Assembly (NCBI GenBank): GCA_014905825.1
Contig: JACGCN010000018.1
Coordinates: forward strand, 558,001 to 622,000
Origin: Lyophyllum atratum
Taxonomy: Eukaryota > Basidiomycota > Agaricomycetes > Agaricales > Lyophyllaceae
DNA length: 64,000 nt
Reading direction: 5' to 3'
This document shows, one piece after another, positions 34,701-47,692 of this stretch. A program made the translations under genes and the position numbers. Each line of letters begins with the position of its first letter. Position 1 is the stretch's first letter. The notes under the pieces were generated by a model. That model saw only the letters and a program-made list of their open reading frames with translations, was not told where the DNA came from and ran no database searches.

Positions 34701-35778
34701 AGGGTGAGCGAAATCTTCGAGTTCTGGATCAAGCTAGTATTATTCCTCAGATGAGAAGTCTTTTTTCCTTCGTCGGTGCACTGATACTCACCTCAGTCCT
34801 TGCCTCGACGTCAAGGGGAGGAGAGATGGGTATAGGTGACGCCGACACAACAACGGCCACTGGAATGCCCGTCAGCATGGGTTATATGGGAATGTGGATA
34901 AGCAGTCTCACTGCATACGAAGACAATAGAGGACCAGAGCTTAAGTTGCATTTTTCGATGAAGGTGGCTCCCGAAGGGAGAGAGGTCGATTCCAGCGCCA
35001 ATGAAGGGACGAGCGGTGCTGGTGAGGAATGCTGAGTTGTGGACAGACAGGCCGCCGCTTAATGTAGCTCTATTATAAAATTATAAGGGACAAGTGGACA
35101 AGGCAAACTCCAAAAGAGGTTACGTTTCGGTGTTTAGGTGACGGAGTCTCGATACCAGATAGCGCGCTCCTGGAGATCTAGAAATAGGCCTGGGCTGTGG
35201 GTCCTGAGAGAAGTGCCTCGGCCACCTCAGCATCGTTATAAGGGCCGTCACGATATCTCTCACCGCCGCCATCATTTGACAATGAACATTGTTTTCGACG
35301 ACGGGAAGGGTAGAATCAGGGAAATATAACAAGGGTTGCCTAATTCAGGTGATGCGGGAAGCAAGGTGCCTTATTCTGGATCGAGGCGTCCGTTTGTTCA
35401 GTCACGTAGGCGATCAGGATAAAAAAGCTCGTGGCAAGCACGCTGCGAGTGGGGTTACAGGGGACGTGGCAATCAACATGCCTTGCAAGGTTGAAGCTGA
35501 GCGCTGAAGACAAGATTGAGTCAAGAACTTGCGAAGCGCCAAAAGCGGAGTTCGACGACCACAGTATTTGGTCGTAATAGGATTGGATGGCATTGGGCTG
35601 CCGAACCCACCCACGTCATTTCCGAATTTTGCTCGGCCTACGACTTGCAAATTGCAATTCATGAAACTGGCTCTGCGCTCTCTGCATCTCTTTCTTCACC
35701 GTGGCGCTAGTCTGGAGAGGATAGCATAATCTCCCTCTGCTTTCCTTCTAATCCTCGGCTGCTCGTAGCAGTTCATCG
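31742..35778. other. 4 kb gene-poor region
   Basis: The largest gene-free stretch of the window, with lower GC than its neighbours and many short frames on both strands. Two frames deserve mention. A 101-codon minus frame (32901-33206) has no motif. A plus frame at 34754-35035 starts MRSLFSFVGALILTSVLAST, which looks like a signal peptide, and then becomes polar and Gly/Met-rich. No transposon ends, tRNA or long repeats were recognised. It may hold decayed sequence, long UTRs or non-coding transcripts. Confidence 0.4.
34754..35035 (+). CDS. Possible small secreted protein (weak)
   Basis: A single-exon frame of 93 codons from the Met at 34754, within a longer frame that opens at 34688. The first 20 residues are hydrophobic with a small-residue end (SVLASTS), like a signal peptide. 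The rest is polar and ends GTSGAGEEC. No intron, homologue or Cys pattern supports it. It may be chance. Confidence 0.2.
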   Translation, partial: RSLFSFVGALILTSVLASTSRGGEMGIGDADTTTATGMPVSMGYMGMWISSLTAYEDNRGPELKLHFSMKVAPEGREVDSSANEGTSGAGEEC

Positions 35779-37901
35779 ATGCCAACGCCTCTGTGGCTGG
35801 CTTTCCGTGCACCACGTCGGAATACCCAACTGCTCACGATACCTTCCAGACTGCGTACATTCTCCGGTGAAGCTTTCAAGAAGCCTCAACATTCAAGAAT
35901 TCGAAGATATGCTCGAAGGACGGCTTATACTGCACTCGGCCTCGGCACATTGTACGTGGTTGACAGGACCTACAATGCCTCCGCTGCGTTCCGAAATATT
36001 AGAACTTTGTGGACCGTGAGCCATTAATCTTCTCTAGTAAACCATTTTAACCAACCAGTTTGAAGTGCGCTGCTATCACCTTAGATTACAAGCTTAACTT
36101 CACACCCGAGAAGAGTGAACTTATACCAGAGCTCCACGAGCGTGTCGCAAATAGAATGTACAACTTATTCACAGCTAATGGAGGACTTTACATTAAAATC
36201 GGGTGCGTAATCCTGACCCGCGCCCATGTACCTCCTAACCAGTTCTATCATCTCTAGGCAAGCTATTGGGGCTAATGCAGCGTTCCTCCCTAAACCTATG
36301 CAAGTCAAGTTTGCGAGACTCTTCGACGACGCACCTCAGATCCCTTACTCCACGGTTGAAAAGGTATTCAAGTCTGAGCTTGGTTGCCCCCCATGTGGTC
36401 CTGGAGGTGCTTTCGAGATATTCGAGGAGGCGGCCGTGGCCAGTGCGAGCATCGCACAAGTACACAAGGCGAAGATGTGGCCTCAGCCTGGGGACACCGA
36501 AGAGAAATGGGTGGCCGTAAAGGTGCAGAAGCCTGACGTGGCAACACAGATGGAATGGGACTTGGGCGCATATCGTGCTGTCATGTGGATGTTCGAACAC
36601 TGGGCCTTCGATCTCCCCGTTTATTTCGTTGTTGGTGAGTTGCCTTCGTGGTCCCGTTGCATCTCAACATCTAAAAAAACACGTCAGATTTCATATCGGA
36701 GCACTTGCGGCAGGAACTCGACTTCGTCAGAGAGGCGGAAAATGCCAGGAAGACAGCGGAATTCGTGCGCGGAGAACCACGGCTGGCAGACAGCGTTTAC
36801 ATCCCTAAAGTCTATCCCGAGTTCTCGACCAAGAAGGTCATGACCGCCGAATGGATCGATGGTGTTCGGCTGAGTGATCGACCAGCCATCCGAGCTTTGA
36901 TGGGCGAATCGAAACCAGGGGACGAGATAACTACGAATCTGCCTCCTAACATGCCGGCGAAACCATTGAAAGGCGGAGTGAAGGCGATCATGCAAGTGAT
37001 GGTGGAACTATTCAGTGCTCAGATGTTTAACTGGGGCTGGGTCCATTGCGATCCTCACCCCGGGAATGTCATAATTCGACCCCATCCCAAGAAACCCAGG
37101 GTTCCTCAGCTAGTTTTGATCGATCATGGATTATATGTCTCGGTGGACGAAACGTTCAAGAGACAATGGGTCGAACTGTGGAGAGGAATGTTAGCTGGGG
37201 ACTTCGACGCCGTTGAGAAAGTGACGAGCCAATGGGGCCTGGGCATTCCGGATCTGGTGGCCAGCGCAACGTTGATGAAGCCCGTGAGACTCAAGAAAGG
37301 TAAGAAAAAGGACGACAACGAGAAAGAGCGGGAGGCGGAGAGCGAAAAGAAGGAGTTGACGCAATATGAAATGAGTGTTGTTATGAAGAAGAGACTGAAA
37401 AACTTTTTGAACGACACCGACAAGATGCCGAAGGTTCTTATTTTCCTGACACGAAACATGCGGTTAGTACTTTTTTTTTACCACCCGGCCCAGATCTCTT
37501 ATCGAGTAAAAAATCTCTAGGATGGTCCAAGGTTTGCTAACCACGTACAAGCCAAAGATATGCTCTACTAATACTTTTCGTCCACAGGAAACAACCAATC
37601 ATTCGGTTCTCCAGTAAATCGTATCAAAATCACTGGCTACTGGGCTTCACGCTCCCTCGCTCAAGACCCTAATCTCTCTATCACCCAACGGCTTCGCGAA
37701 TACTGGCACCATCTGATCTTCCGAGGGATCATGCTGTCCTTGGACTTTGTTTTCTGGAAGAACAAGATCAGCGGTTGGATTCGTGAACGTCTCGGCCTGC
37801 GCCCTGGGGTTGGATTCGAGGATGAGTTGGAGCAGTCAATGAGGGGTTTCGCCAAGTCGAACTTGGGAGTTGAGGTCGCACCGGATGCATTTGTAGGATG
37901 A
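35779..37901 (+). CDS. MCP2: ABC1/UbiB-family mitochondrial protein, MCP2/ADCK1-like
   Basis: Atypical protein-kinase-like protein of the ABC1/ADCK/UbiB family, probably mitochondrial and linked to lipid or coenzyme Q homeostasis like yeast Mcp2. A basic, hydroxylated N-terminus (FRAPRRNTQLLTIPSRLRTF) suggests a mitochondrial leader, followed by one possible membrane segment (TAYTALGLGTLYVV). Family motifs follow: GLYIKIGQAIGANAAFLP (KxGQ), EEAAVASASIAQVHKAKM (Ala-rich loop), VAVKVQKP (the Lys), LRQELDFVREAENA, WVHCDPHPGNVIIRP (catalytic Asp and Asn) and LVLIDHGLYV (DFG equivalent). Introns at 36016-36065 and about 36203-36257 splice in frame. A charged Lys/Glu insert (KGKKKDDNEKEREAESEKK) follows the kinase core. 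The symbol is given by family resemblance; ADCK1 and ADCK5 relatives are hard to separate by eye. Confidence 0.88.
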
Positions 37902-39202
37902 CGAATCAAGAGCGCTGTTGCTCTCGGGCACCACGAATTTCATGGAGAGAACCTTCCTTATCTCAATGTTCTGGTACTTGAGACTCGCGGCAAGTTGATT
38001 CAGAGGTGATTTAGTTCTGCAGAGTCACCGCAACCATATATACGGCTGACAGGTTATGATCCAGAGCTCGCTGAAGTAAAGTTGAATACTCTTGACTGAA
38101 GCCGTTTTTTGAACGTTAGACCCCTCGAGCAATCCACTTCAGTCGTTTGGTTGATCATATTGAGCAGTATGCCTTGGCCGAGGTACCAATGTTGCCAACC
38201 TTGAGCTGCCGAATTCATGGGGTCTGACTGTTTAGAAAACGGCGTTGCACAAACCTTCCATCTACTGTTCATCTTTAGCATCTGCTGTCTCGAGCGTCTC
38301 GAACAAAGGTGATCAAATCTTTGAGCGGTTCCATTTATACATGGACGGAATGATGATATCATATGTAGGTTGCGCATCTTGCGCATTGCATTCTTGTCTC
38401 TTTGTCCGCCTATATCTCGGTCAGCGCCGCATCTCGCGTAGATCACAGATATCCTTGTCTGTATTTACTATTGGATGTCAGTGATTATCTTGAATTTAGC
38501 AAGGGGGTATCGGGTTTCAGGGTCATATCGTGACGACGGTTAGTTAGTCTAGCTGCATAGCTTGAGTTCTTTTTGGAGGTACAAGTTACGGTCAAGTTGC
38601 GAATGAGAGGGAGTTCAGATATTCCCCGTTATACACGACGCCTGATCACAATCTTGAACTAAAGATAGAAAACTAGTCTCATGCCCATCCTCCAACCGGT
38701 ACCTTTCCAATATGGGTCCCTTGGGCATCTTCTTCTCCTCGAGCAAACGTAGTTCTTTTTCGTCTTCTATAAACATATCGCTGCCCACTGATGGTGTCGA
38801 TTTGCAGTGTACTTCCACAGTTTACTACTACTAGCAATGCTCAACGCTAGAAAGACACTGTCTCGCAGATACCCTTATGTCCATGATGTCCTTGGTGAGT
38901 TCTAGCTCTGCTAGAAGCATGGACTTGTGCATACATTCATTGCTTGTTCCGCTCCATCCAGGTCGAAAGCTGCGTACGGGAAGACTCGGCTCGCATCTGA
39001 AGAGTCCGAGTCCAAGTCAACTGTCGATCTGTCATAATTCGGAACGTGAAGAACTGTACCCAGGTGATAGCTCTGCAGCTTTGTTCATCGTTCATAATCC
39101 ATCATGAGATATCCTTGGAATTTAATGCCTTCAAAGGCTGGTTAGGGTACATGTTTACCGCCGTCAGACTCTGCGTCAGAGAACAGATTGTATTCGCGAT
39201 AT
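37902..39202. other. Gap between convergent genes
   Basis: 1.3 kb between the ABC1 gene and the MFS transporter 3' end. A 67-codon minus frame at 38615-38818 is charged (EDEKELRLLEEKKMPKGP) but has no partner exon or motif. Nothing else is supportable. Confidence 0.4.
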
Positions 39203-41784
39203 TCAAAGGCTGTATCTAAACTCAGGCGCTCGATCGCCCATCTTACGCAGTTCCGGCGCCGATAAGTTATTCGTTTCCCCTCTTTCAGCAGAAGCCTTCA
39301 ACAGAGCTTCGCGTCCGCGATTGATGCGAGTGTAGGTTGTTATTGCGATGGGGATGCAAATGAAGCCGATTCCGACAAACATCATCTCGACGGCGTCTAG
39401 AGATGACTTGAGCCAACATATCGAGGCCCGGTAGCGGAATCACTCACGTCCGACAACGTAACGTGGCGCGTCCTGTGTCCGGTAGATGTTGCAGGCGATT
39501 GCACCGCTGAAGTTTCCGATGCCGATGTGCATGGCCATGCCTGTCCCTCGTTTGTACTGACCTGCAAGATTATTACCTAACCTAAGTATGATTTAGCCGT
39601 TTATCCGAGCGATGAGTATACTCATTACTCACCATGCAATCATCCCAGGGAATGCGGCGTAAGGTCCAGCTACACAGAAGAATATGCCGAAATATTTGAC
39701 ACTGTGCGGGACATCGGAGATGTTGATAGAGAAACCAAAAAGACACATCACCAATCCACCAAGGATGAAGGGCGACCGCTTCCGTATCTTGTCAGAAAAG
39801 TGGGCGAAAACATAGAGCATGATAGCTGGGTAAATCAGTACTGAGGGGAAGGTAACAAACCAGAAATCACGTACTGGCTAAGGCATAAGGGGGCACCGTG
39901 AGCAGTTGACTAATTGCAGGACTGTAACCGAAACTATATAGGGATATTCAGATTGAGAATGCCTAGATCGGGGTTTTTCGACGAACGAGTTGATGATGGT
40001 CCTAATAGCATTCGACAAGATCAACAATAATAGGGGCTACTGAGGCGTGCAAAAGACTCACGGCAAGAAGAACGTGATCCCGTAAACTGACGAATCGTTA
40101 TTGATATTAGCAGATACAAAGTGGGAACTACTCACGCGGTACAACTATAGACATGTGGATCAATATATGTAACCAGACCTATGTTGCGGCAGTTAGCGGG
40201 TATTTCGGAAATGGGGCCTCGACAAACCTGCCAATCGCTGACTGCCGACCAGATATGACGCGCTTCGAAGTGTTCTTCTTCACCGACCGAGGAGTTGTCG
40301 TACTCTGAAAAATGAACGTCTTCCCTCAACCTCACTACCGAGAGGTTTAAAATAGAATATACTTTTGCGCCAAATGACATAAGAACGCTCCTCCCGCGTA
40401 AGGAAGGTCGAAGTTAATGGGAAGTCTATCATGACTTATGAAGAGTGGATAAGTGGAGATAGTCGCGTTTACAGGAACACCCACCGAATAATGCAAGTAT
40501 CCCGGCGAGAACGGTCAAGATGCCTTCCAAGATCTGAAGCACAGTCATATTTCGGAGGAATGTGAGCATGCAAACACGCACAAAAATCCACGACCATCCC
40601 ATAAGCCCACCTTTACCGTTTAAGAAGCTGATGAAATATGCAAAGAGACCAGAAAAAGCGCCAGCCACTGAGGCAGCTCCGTAAAAGAGGCCGATCCGGT
40701 ATTGCAACTTATATCTTGGGTACCAGAGAGTGAGGCTATAAGGCAATCAAGGTCTCCTGGTCAAATCGAAGAAGCAACGGATCTACATACTAATAGACAA
40801 CGCCAGGAAAGAGTCCTGCCTCTGCTACTCCGAGGCATGCCCGAACCCCGACAAGTTGTGAATATCTGGGGGCATCTATGAATGGAAACGTTGCGGTACA
40901 TCACTTTGAGCGCTTCACGTTTTGACCAATCCCATCATTGTCCTACCGGAGCTTCAACATCAGAGTCGCACCTGGGGAGTAAGATAAACGTACATGATGA
41001 TTCCCCATACGATCTGTCAATGGTTGAGTTATCGAGAAACCTGTCAATCGTACAGCCGCCGGCGTACCGTGATTCCCGGTAGCCATCTTGTTGAAAGCTG
41101 TTAGAGAAGGTAGCCTCATATTTATATGCGATAAGACATACCTGGAAGGACGAAACTTCTTCAAGACCAAGCTTCAAGAACTATCAGATGAGATGCGTTC
41201 CGTGATCAGACGGGTAGCGTACTTCGCTGGTAATTCAAATATACAGTATGGCTTTCGCGTCACCCTATAAGGTTATGTATCGCATGAACAGTTTCGTCAG
41301 CTCACTATAAAATACATTGTCTATGCAAGGCATACATTAGTCACCTCCCTTAGCGCGCACCACCTGCGACGTACTAATGCAATATTGTACTGATTTCCCG
41401 TGAGGTGAAGCTGGTTCGTAAGGCCTTGGAGTTTCGCATTGCCTGAGACGAAGATAGAAAGTGAGAGACCGATGCTGAATGCAAGTAAGTAAGCACATTC
41501 TCACCAATATTGCCTACGAAAGATTAGCATGGAATGATCGTCAACGTGCGGAGACAGAACCAATTAAAAGACAACTCACCTCGGTCGATGAAGGACAAAA
41601 GGTAGAGCAACGCCAAGATTGGTATAAGCCTTGCGTCAACCTTCCTCCAAAGCTTCCTCTCTTCCACTGCTGTGAGCCTCGGAGGCGGAGGTAGAGATGT
41701 CTCTTCGCCGAAGTCGTATACGACCCGTTGAGCGTCAGAATCGGACCGTTCAAGCTGGCTATCCTTCTCATCCTTTCGAAACAT
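39203..41784 (-). CDS. MFS transporter, anion:cation symporter type (TNA1/DAL5-like)
   Basis: Twelve-helix plasma-membrane transporter of the ACS group of the major facilitator superfamily, which in fungi imports small organic anions such as nicotinate or allantoate. The start MFRKDEKDSQLERS opens a cytosolic tail; then come WRKVDARLIPILALLYLLSF with IDR spliced to GNIGNAKLQGL, and TMYFIPYCIFELPANLVLKK. Next are FRPSRWLPGIT, IVWGIIMTMMGLVKTYSQLV, VRACLGVAEAGLFPGVVYY, LWYPRYKLQYRIGLFYGAAS and FLTREERSYVIWRK. Then follow HIWSAVSDWQ, VYGITFFLPTIINSF, PPYALATIMLYVFAHFSDKI, GTGMAMHIGIGNFSGAIACN and the typical end MGDRAPEFRYSL. It is split into about 15 exons, and the junctions I traced keep frame. 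Group assignment is good; the substrate is unknown. Confidence 0.87.
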
Positions 41785-42886
41785 GGCGTGGGTGCTCGAG
41801 GGGGCGAAACGTACGGACCGAGGTTGTGTATTTATGAGATGGAACAGACGGAGGTGGAGTGGTAGTTCGAGATGTTTCCCATGATCTGGATTTGGCATCG
41901 AGAAGCCACTGTGACGAAAGCCTATGAGATATGGTCATGAGGCACATGAGAATAGCGTCCGTGTATGTCCACGTACCCCATTAGCACATCTTGGGGAGTT
42001 AAGGGACAATTCACAACGCGTTTTGTCGCTGTCGAGACTCGATGTCGATAACTGGCCTTCGGATGCGAAGAGATGCGAAGTGCAGCGAACCTCACAAGTC
42101 ACGACTTCCTAGCGTGGCTGTTTCGACTTGACCACTCCGACCCACAGACAAGCTGACTTGTACAACACTGATGTGAGTATCATTTTTCGTACCCTTTCGC
42201 CGTCTACTCACCGTATCCTGTCTTCCTTTCCCCCGCTAGCTCCATCTCCTTGAACGCGAACCCATCATGGAGTTACATAGTGATCTAATCACATCTAAAC
42301 TCCGCCCGAAAACTCACCACTCAACCACCCCGACAAATCTCCGGACATGGGAGCCTTGCACCCTCTCCATGGCCCTAGCGCCCCTGCGAACTCATCAAGA
42401 CGACGCTCGTATGCGACTTGCACGTGTCACGGTTCCGACTATGATTCCTTCTAGAGCGGCGTAGAGAACTGGCGAATTCAGTACGTCCACCACCTCCTTC
42501 CTGATCTGACGTTACCCTTTCATTTTCCCCTCAGCTTGTCTATCCAGTCCATGCGCTCAACTTTGGCACTCATTCCCTGTGCAATCATCCACGTGCTACG
42601 GTATTGCCACTACCTGAGCCTCTGCATGGCGCCCACGACGTTGTACGATCAATCGGAGAACAGACATCGATGCGTGAGGAGTGGACTCGGACCACTCCAT
42701 ACCATCCTCTCCTCAGACGACCCTTGCGTGGTCAAGTCTTATGACACCATCTGGCCACTCTTACCTTACACAAAAGTAGTCAGTAATATTATCACCCGGA
42801 GCTTAGAAAGCTCGCCCAGCCGATGAGAATTGTACAACCGCGTAATATATAATCTCTTTAATCGACGTATTAGATTGGCCGAAAAA
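41785..42886. other. Gap between the MFS start and PRP6 end, with coding-like stretches
   Basis: 1.1 kb. Two open stretches on + look somewhat protein-like: a Pro/His/Ser-rich one (about 42302-42440, MGALHPLHGPSAPANSSRRR) ending at a stop, and one at about 42536-42730 (VYPVHALNFGTHSLCNHPRA). A possible intron (GTACGTCC to CCCCTCAG, about 42481-42534) lies between them. No family is recognised and the frames cannot be joined with confidence. Confidence 0.35.
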
Positions 42887-45800
42887 TCATTGGAGAGCAT
42901 CTGCAGTCATCTCCAAGATCTCCTTCACCGTTCTCCCACTGTTACCCACATCCTTCGCAATCGATTGCCACATCGGCGAATGATGTGGTTCGGCAGCCAC
43001 ACACTTAATCCTGACAGATTCTCGGTGCTCCTATTGTAAAACAGAAGCAGCAGTCAGCAAGCGTCGGCGGCGAAGAACAAACCAAATTCGCACCTCTGTC
43101 CCATGCTGCCTCTCAAACTTCAACCACCACGCCCATGAGTCTCCTAAATCAGGCTCCGTCGTGACCGCCCTCTCAAACCACTGCCGCGCTTTCTCGATCT
43201 TCCTCTCCGCCCAGAATAGCCGCGCAACGGTGCACAGAATGACCGGATCGTACTTTGACTTCTTTAGCGCATCGACACTCCGTGCTTTCCTCATCGGTCG
43301 TGCCTCAGCCCAAATCGCCATTGACCACAGGAGCCCAGACGCAGGGCAATCTTGCAACCCACGGGCGAGCATAGCCTTCGCCTGTGCAGCGCCCCCCGAG
43401 CGCTCTTCGACGCTTACAGCCTCAGCCCATAGAACGTCGGATGCTGGATTCACCAAACGCGCCTTTTCAAGGAGCGCACGGGCCTTGATGCTCTTCGCAT
43501 CAGCCTCCTCAAGCCTGCTCGCAAGAATCCACAATGTCGTTTCCTTGGGGACCGCTTTGTACCCTGCTGCGAAAGATGCACGGGCAGCAGCATGATTTTT
43601 CTGGGCCTGGTGGATCTGCCCTTGTATCATGTACAGCTTGGCGAACTTGGGGAACTTGACGAGGGCTGCCGAGACAGTCTCGAGTGCCATCGATGTCTGG
43701 CCTTGCTGACGCTCGAATACGGCTGACTTCATCCAGATCTGAAGAATATATCCGTCAGCTATTGCATTGCCAAGTTGGAGGAATGTACGAACCCGCTCAG
43801 TGTCAGCCACCGTCCGTGCACGAACCAACAGTTCTCTCGCAACATCCAGTTCACCATTCTCTGCCTCGAGCTTGACTGCGGCCAACCAAATCTGTTCGCT
43901 TTCGGGATTGGCAACGAAAGCACGTTCGAGGACCTCTCGCGCAGCAGGTACATCGCCAGCTAGCCATTGCTCCTTCGCTGACATAAGCCAGAGTGTTTCC
44001 GACTGGGGACAATGTAACACCGCCGTGTTGAGGATGGCATGTAGACTTTCCCTGCAAACGAACAAAGTGTTAGCCTCCAAAAAATAAGGTGAGCGCGATG
44101 ACGAACCTTGTCCCATGCGCCTTCTCCAGATCCGCCGCTCTCCGCCACATGTCTTTCTTGTCTGGGAAGACCTTGAGAGCATATGCCAGCACTGCCCTCG
44201 CCGTGCCCACCCTGCCCCTCGCCTCCGCGCTCTCCACATCACCCACCCACGTATCCAGCCGATCCTCCTCCTCGATGTCCATTGCCACGGTCGCCTTAAC
44301 GATCGCCTCACACGTCCGTGGTGAGCCCTCCACCTCACAACGCTCGGCCTCCTTGAGCCATTGTTCCCGAGTAAGGAGGACCTGATGGCGCCGCAGCTCG
44401 CGCACACCGGCTTCGATCGTCTTGTCAACGACCTCCAGCGCCTTATTCCGCTCTTCTTCCGGTTTTGGCGCCGCACCTTCGGGAACGACGTCGGCTTGCT
44501 GCTCCAGCAACCGACCTGCTGCTATCCAGATCTCGTGGCTCGTAGGAACGGCTTTCCTGGCTTTGTTGAGGACGGCCTTCGCCTTTTCGGGCGTTTCGAG
44601 CCGGGCAAGGGCAAGCCAAAGTTCGACCGACAAGGGGATGACTTCGACGGCGCGAGAAAGAAGGACGCGGGCATCTGTTATGGATGATTCGAGGTTCACA
44701 GTTTCTTTCCATAGGCGGACTGAGTTGGGTATATGTTCAAGCGCTAGAAGGATAAGCTATCAGTGATTGTTGAGAGAGAGCAATCATAATGTAAAGACAG
44801 ACCTTTTCTGAGGACACGCTTCTTGGCTTTTACGTCATGCTCCAAGTCCGCTGCAGCCATCCATATCTTGACACTCTGACCGACATGTTGCACAGCATTA
44901 GCAAGGATGACCTTGGCGTCATCGTTGTTCTGGTCCAGGCGTCAGCATTAAAGTCTCGCAACTAAAAGAAAACACGCACATGAAGTCGAGCAGCCTCTAG
45001 CCATACGTCCTCGCTCTTCGGACATTGTTCGCATCCCATCTTGATGATTTTCCTCGCAGCTACCATACGACCCGCATGTTCCTCAAGACATGCTGCCGCG
45101 ATCCAGCCAGGGGAATGCTTGGGATTGGATTTCACCAGGGAGTCAAAGAGCATTCGTGCTCGTTTGATGTCGCCTATTTCAGCATCGGACTTGATGATAA
45201 CACTGTCGAGGGAAGTAAGATAGCCCTTCGGATCGACGGAGGTCGAGGTGCCAGAGGAAGTCGTTGTACCATTCGAGACCTGTACAAGATGCATCAGAAA
45301 GATGAAACATGAGTCTAAGGCTTGAAGTACCTGATCGAGTTTGAGTGAAAGGATCCTGTCTCGCGCCTGACCCATTTCCACGAAATTCGTAAGCGCTCCT
45401 GAGTCGGCAGGTGTTTCGAATCCTCCAGCCTACGAACGAGAAGTCAGTAAAGCCAGGATTAAGTTGAAAAAGGACTGGGTCATACCCCTTGTTGTCTCGC
45501 GTCCAGTGCGTTCTCATACTCAGTCTTGCTTCGATCACCGACGATGATGCTATCCGGGACCGCGAAGGTCCTCTCGTCCCTACGCCTCTTTTTCCTCGTG
45601 AGGTTTCCAACCTCCGGAATGTTCTCCCATTCATCGTCAGTGACCGCTGACAAACCGCGCTTCAGATCCGCGAATTGTTGCTGGATCTTGGGGCGCTCAG
45701 CACGAAGTTTCGCGAGCTCAATATGTTCCTGAGCCTCTCTAAAGCGGGAATAAAAGTGGTACCAGTCAGCAAAACAGAAACAAAAACCCGAAGACTAACC

Positions 45801-46239
45801 AGAACGCACCTGCGTGCCCGACGCCTTGCATCCATCGCTTCGTCAACTGCATCATAAATCTTGTCCGCTTCCTCGTCATCCTGCTCATATGTGGTACCGG
45901 CAAACAGTCCATATTCATTGTCCGGGTCTTGAAACTGTTCCGGATCGACTTCAGCCTCTTCTCCACGCTTAGCCTGAGCCTCACTAGATCACAACAGAAA
46001 ATCAGAAGGGAAAACAGCAGTCTTGAAAAGTGAACTTACGCGATGACTTCTGCGGAGGGACCCTCTCGTGCCGGACCAATATCAGACCTCGTAGTGAACC
46101 CAGAAGCACTAAAAGCAAGTCAGCCAGTGTAATTTGGCAGCGGCATACCGATTACTCACCCTCGACCGAGACCCGCAACATACGAGGCAGGTGCGGGCAT
46201 GGTCAGAAAAGCCAGCTTGTTGGGTTTGTTGGAAGCCAT
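42887..46239 (-). CDS. PRP6: Pre-mRNA-splicing factor PRP6 (U4/U6.U5 tri-snRNP)
   Basis: Scaffold protein of the spliceosomal tri-snRNP. The start at 46239 ([20 protein letters not shown]) leads into the PRP1 N-terminal domain: [18 protein letters not shown], then [35 protein letters not shown] and [13 protein letters not shown]. The rest is a long series of HAT/TPR helical repeats with regular W/A-rich signatures such as [100 protein letters not shown] and [16 protein letters not shown]. The last exon reads [20 protein letters not shown] and stops at 42887. Several short introns interrupt the 5' half. Length, about 930 residues, fits the family. Confidence 0.95.
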
Positions 46240-47692
46240 GATTGCTAACTGGCTACAAAGAGCTCGTTCGTTCCACTATTTGTGCGACCTCGTACACCGA
46301 CGGATTTGAGTAGCTCCCCTAACGCTGCTCGCTGTGATGGTGGATGAGTGAAGGAGTCAAGGTGAGTGGGAACCTAATGTCCCCAGATAAAAGCAAGGAC
46401 AAACAACGCTCACTTGGTCTAAAAAGGAAAGGTGAGAAGTTGTCTTACTCATCTTCCTAGGAATGCTCTTACCCCTGCCAGAGGGACAGAAAATAGGCCA
46501 CTTTTTGCGTAGCTCCGTGCGGAATGGAAGAAGTCACATCTAAGTAGCAAGTTCGCCCTTGTACATGCAATTTTGAAAGTTGACTGCAAGCCACCAGTAC
46601 CGCTCTTCCTCTTCCTCTTCGTTTCGAATTGTTTTGAAAAATCCTTGGGCTTCAAGGGGTTCTCACTACGATGCCACGGGCTCCGTTTGGCTCTGCGCTT
46701 GCATTGTACAGCTACATCTGGTAGTCTCGTTAAGGTCTCGCTCTTTCTCAGTACCTTGGCAAAACGTACGAGTCTTGCCTGAAGAATATGGAGGCTCTAC
46801 TATCTATATGTACATGCAACTGTCCTCCCAGAGGTTGATTCGCTCAAAATCCTATCAGGCTTTGGCAAGTTAATCTAGTCATTTCGGTCCGTCCCTGCGG
46901 CCTGCCTATATGTGGACTGACAAAATTTACATGGGAGGTGTCCAGGACAAGGCGACACCTTCGTTTTTAGCTAAGATGACCACTGTTAATTGAATCTGCC
47001 TGACCAGGGAAGCCCTTGATCCTTGTATGCCCACTTTGTAATCCATGTTCACGGGTTTGCATCGCCTTCGTGTGCTTGCCATACGCGTGGACCTCCAGGT
47101 CATTCCATCGGTCACGCGTAAACTCTGCGTGGTTGTCGTGATTCTTAGCTGACCAACTGTGTCCGATTTCCCCTGGTCCTCTCACGATTCCACCGAAAGT
47201 TTCTCAGGCCGCAGCTGTTTTTGAGCCCTCTGTAGGTCAATTTGAAACCCGAGGCCCCAGCCCTGCAACCAAGCATGTAGCCAACGTTCTGACGACTAAC
47301 GAACGGTGAAAGTGTATGCTGACAGCGATGTATTCAATAAACCGCATGATGTAGTTTGGACACCAAGTTGAGCATCGCCGTCCTCTTTTTTCATTCGTGC
47401 ATTCTAAGCAATTTCTATGTACAGCGACACGAATGAAACACCACAACCTCCCTCCCATCACCATGATAGACTCCCACATGGTCATTTTGACTAATTTTGA
47501 CGAAGGATTTTTGTGCACATTACCAACTTTGCAAGGATCACCAATCAAGCTTACGCCAGGACACTGACAAACCAACAAATCATCTTTCGCCTGGTAATCA
47601 AAACAACGATATAGGAGTATGAAAGCAAAGGTAGGCGAAATGCAGCAACACAAAAACCACACCTCTCGACTTTCTACCCACTTCTCTCTGCG
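46240..47692. other. Divergent 1.45 kb region between PRP6 and GST starts
   Basis: Contains both promoters. A 141-codon Cys-rich minus frame (47237-47662) begins only 30 bp from the GST start, so it is doubtful. Other frames are short. No repeat or RNA gene was seen. Confidence 0.4.

Noticed and set aside
43031..44476. 481-codon minus frame taken as one exon
   Set aside because: Part of it is genuine PRP6, but it reads through introns near 43750 and 44060 and begins in a wrong frame, so it was replaced by the spliced model.
47237..47662. 141-codon Cys-rich minus frame next to GST
   Set aside because: It starts 30 bp from the GST start codon in the opposite direction, has no intron in an intron-rich genome and no motif, so it is probably chance.
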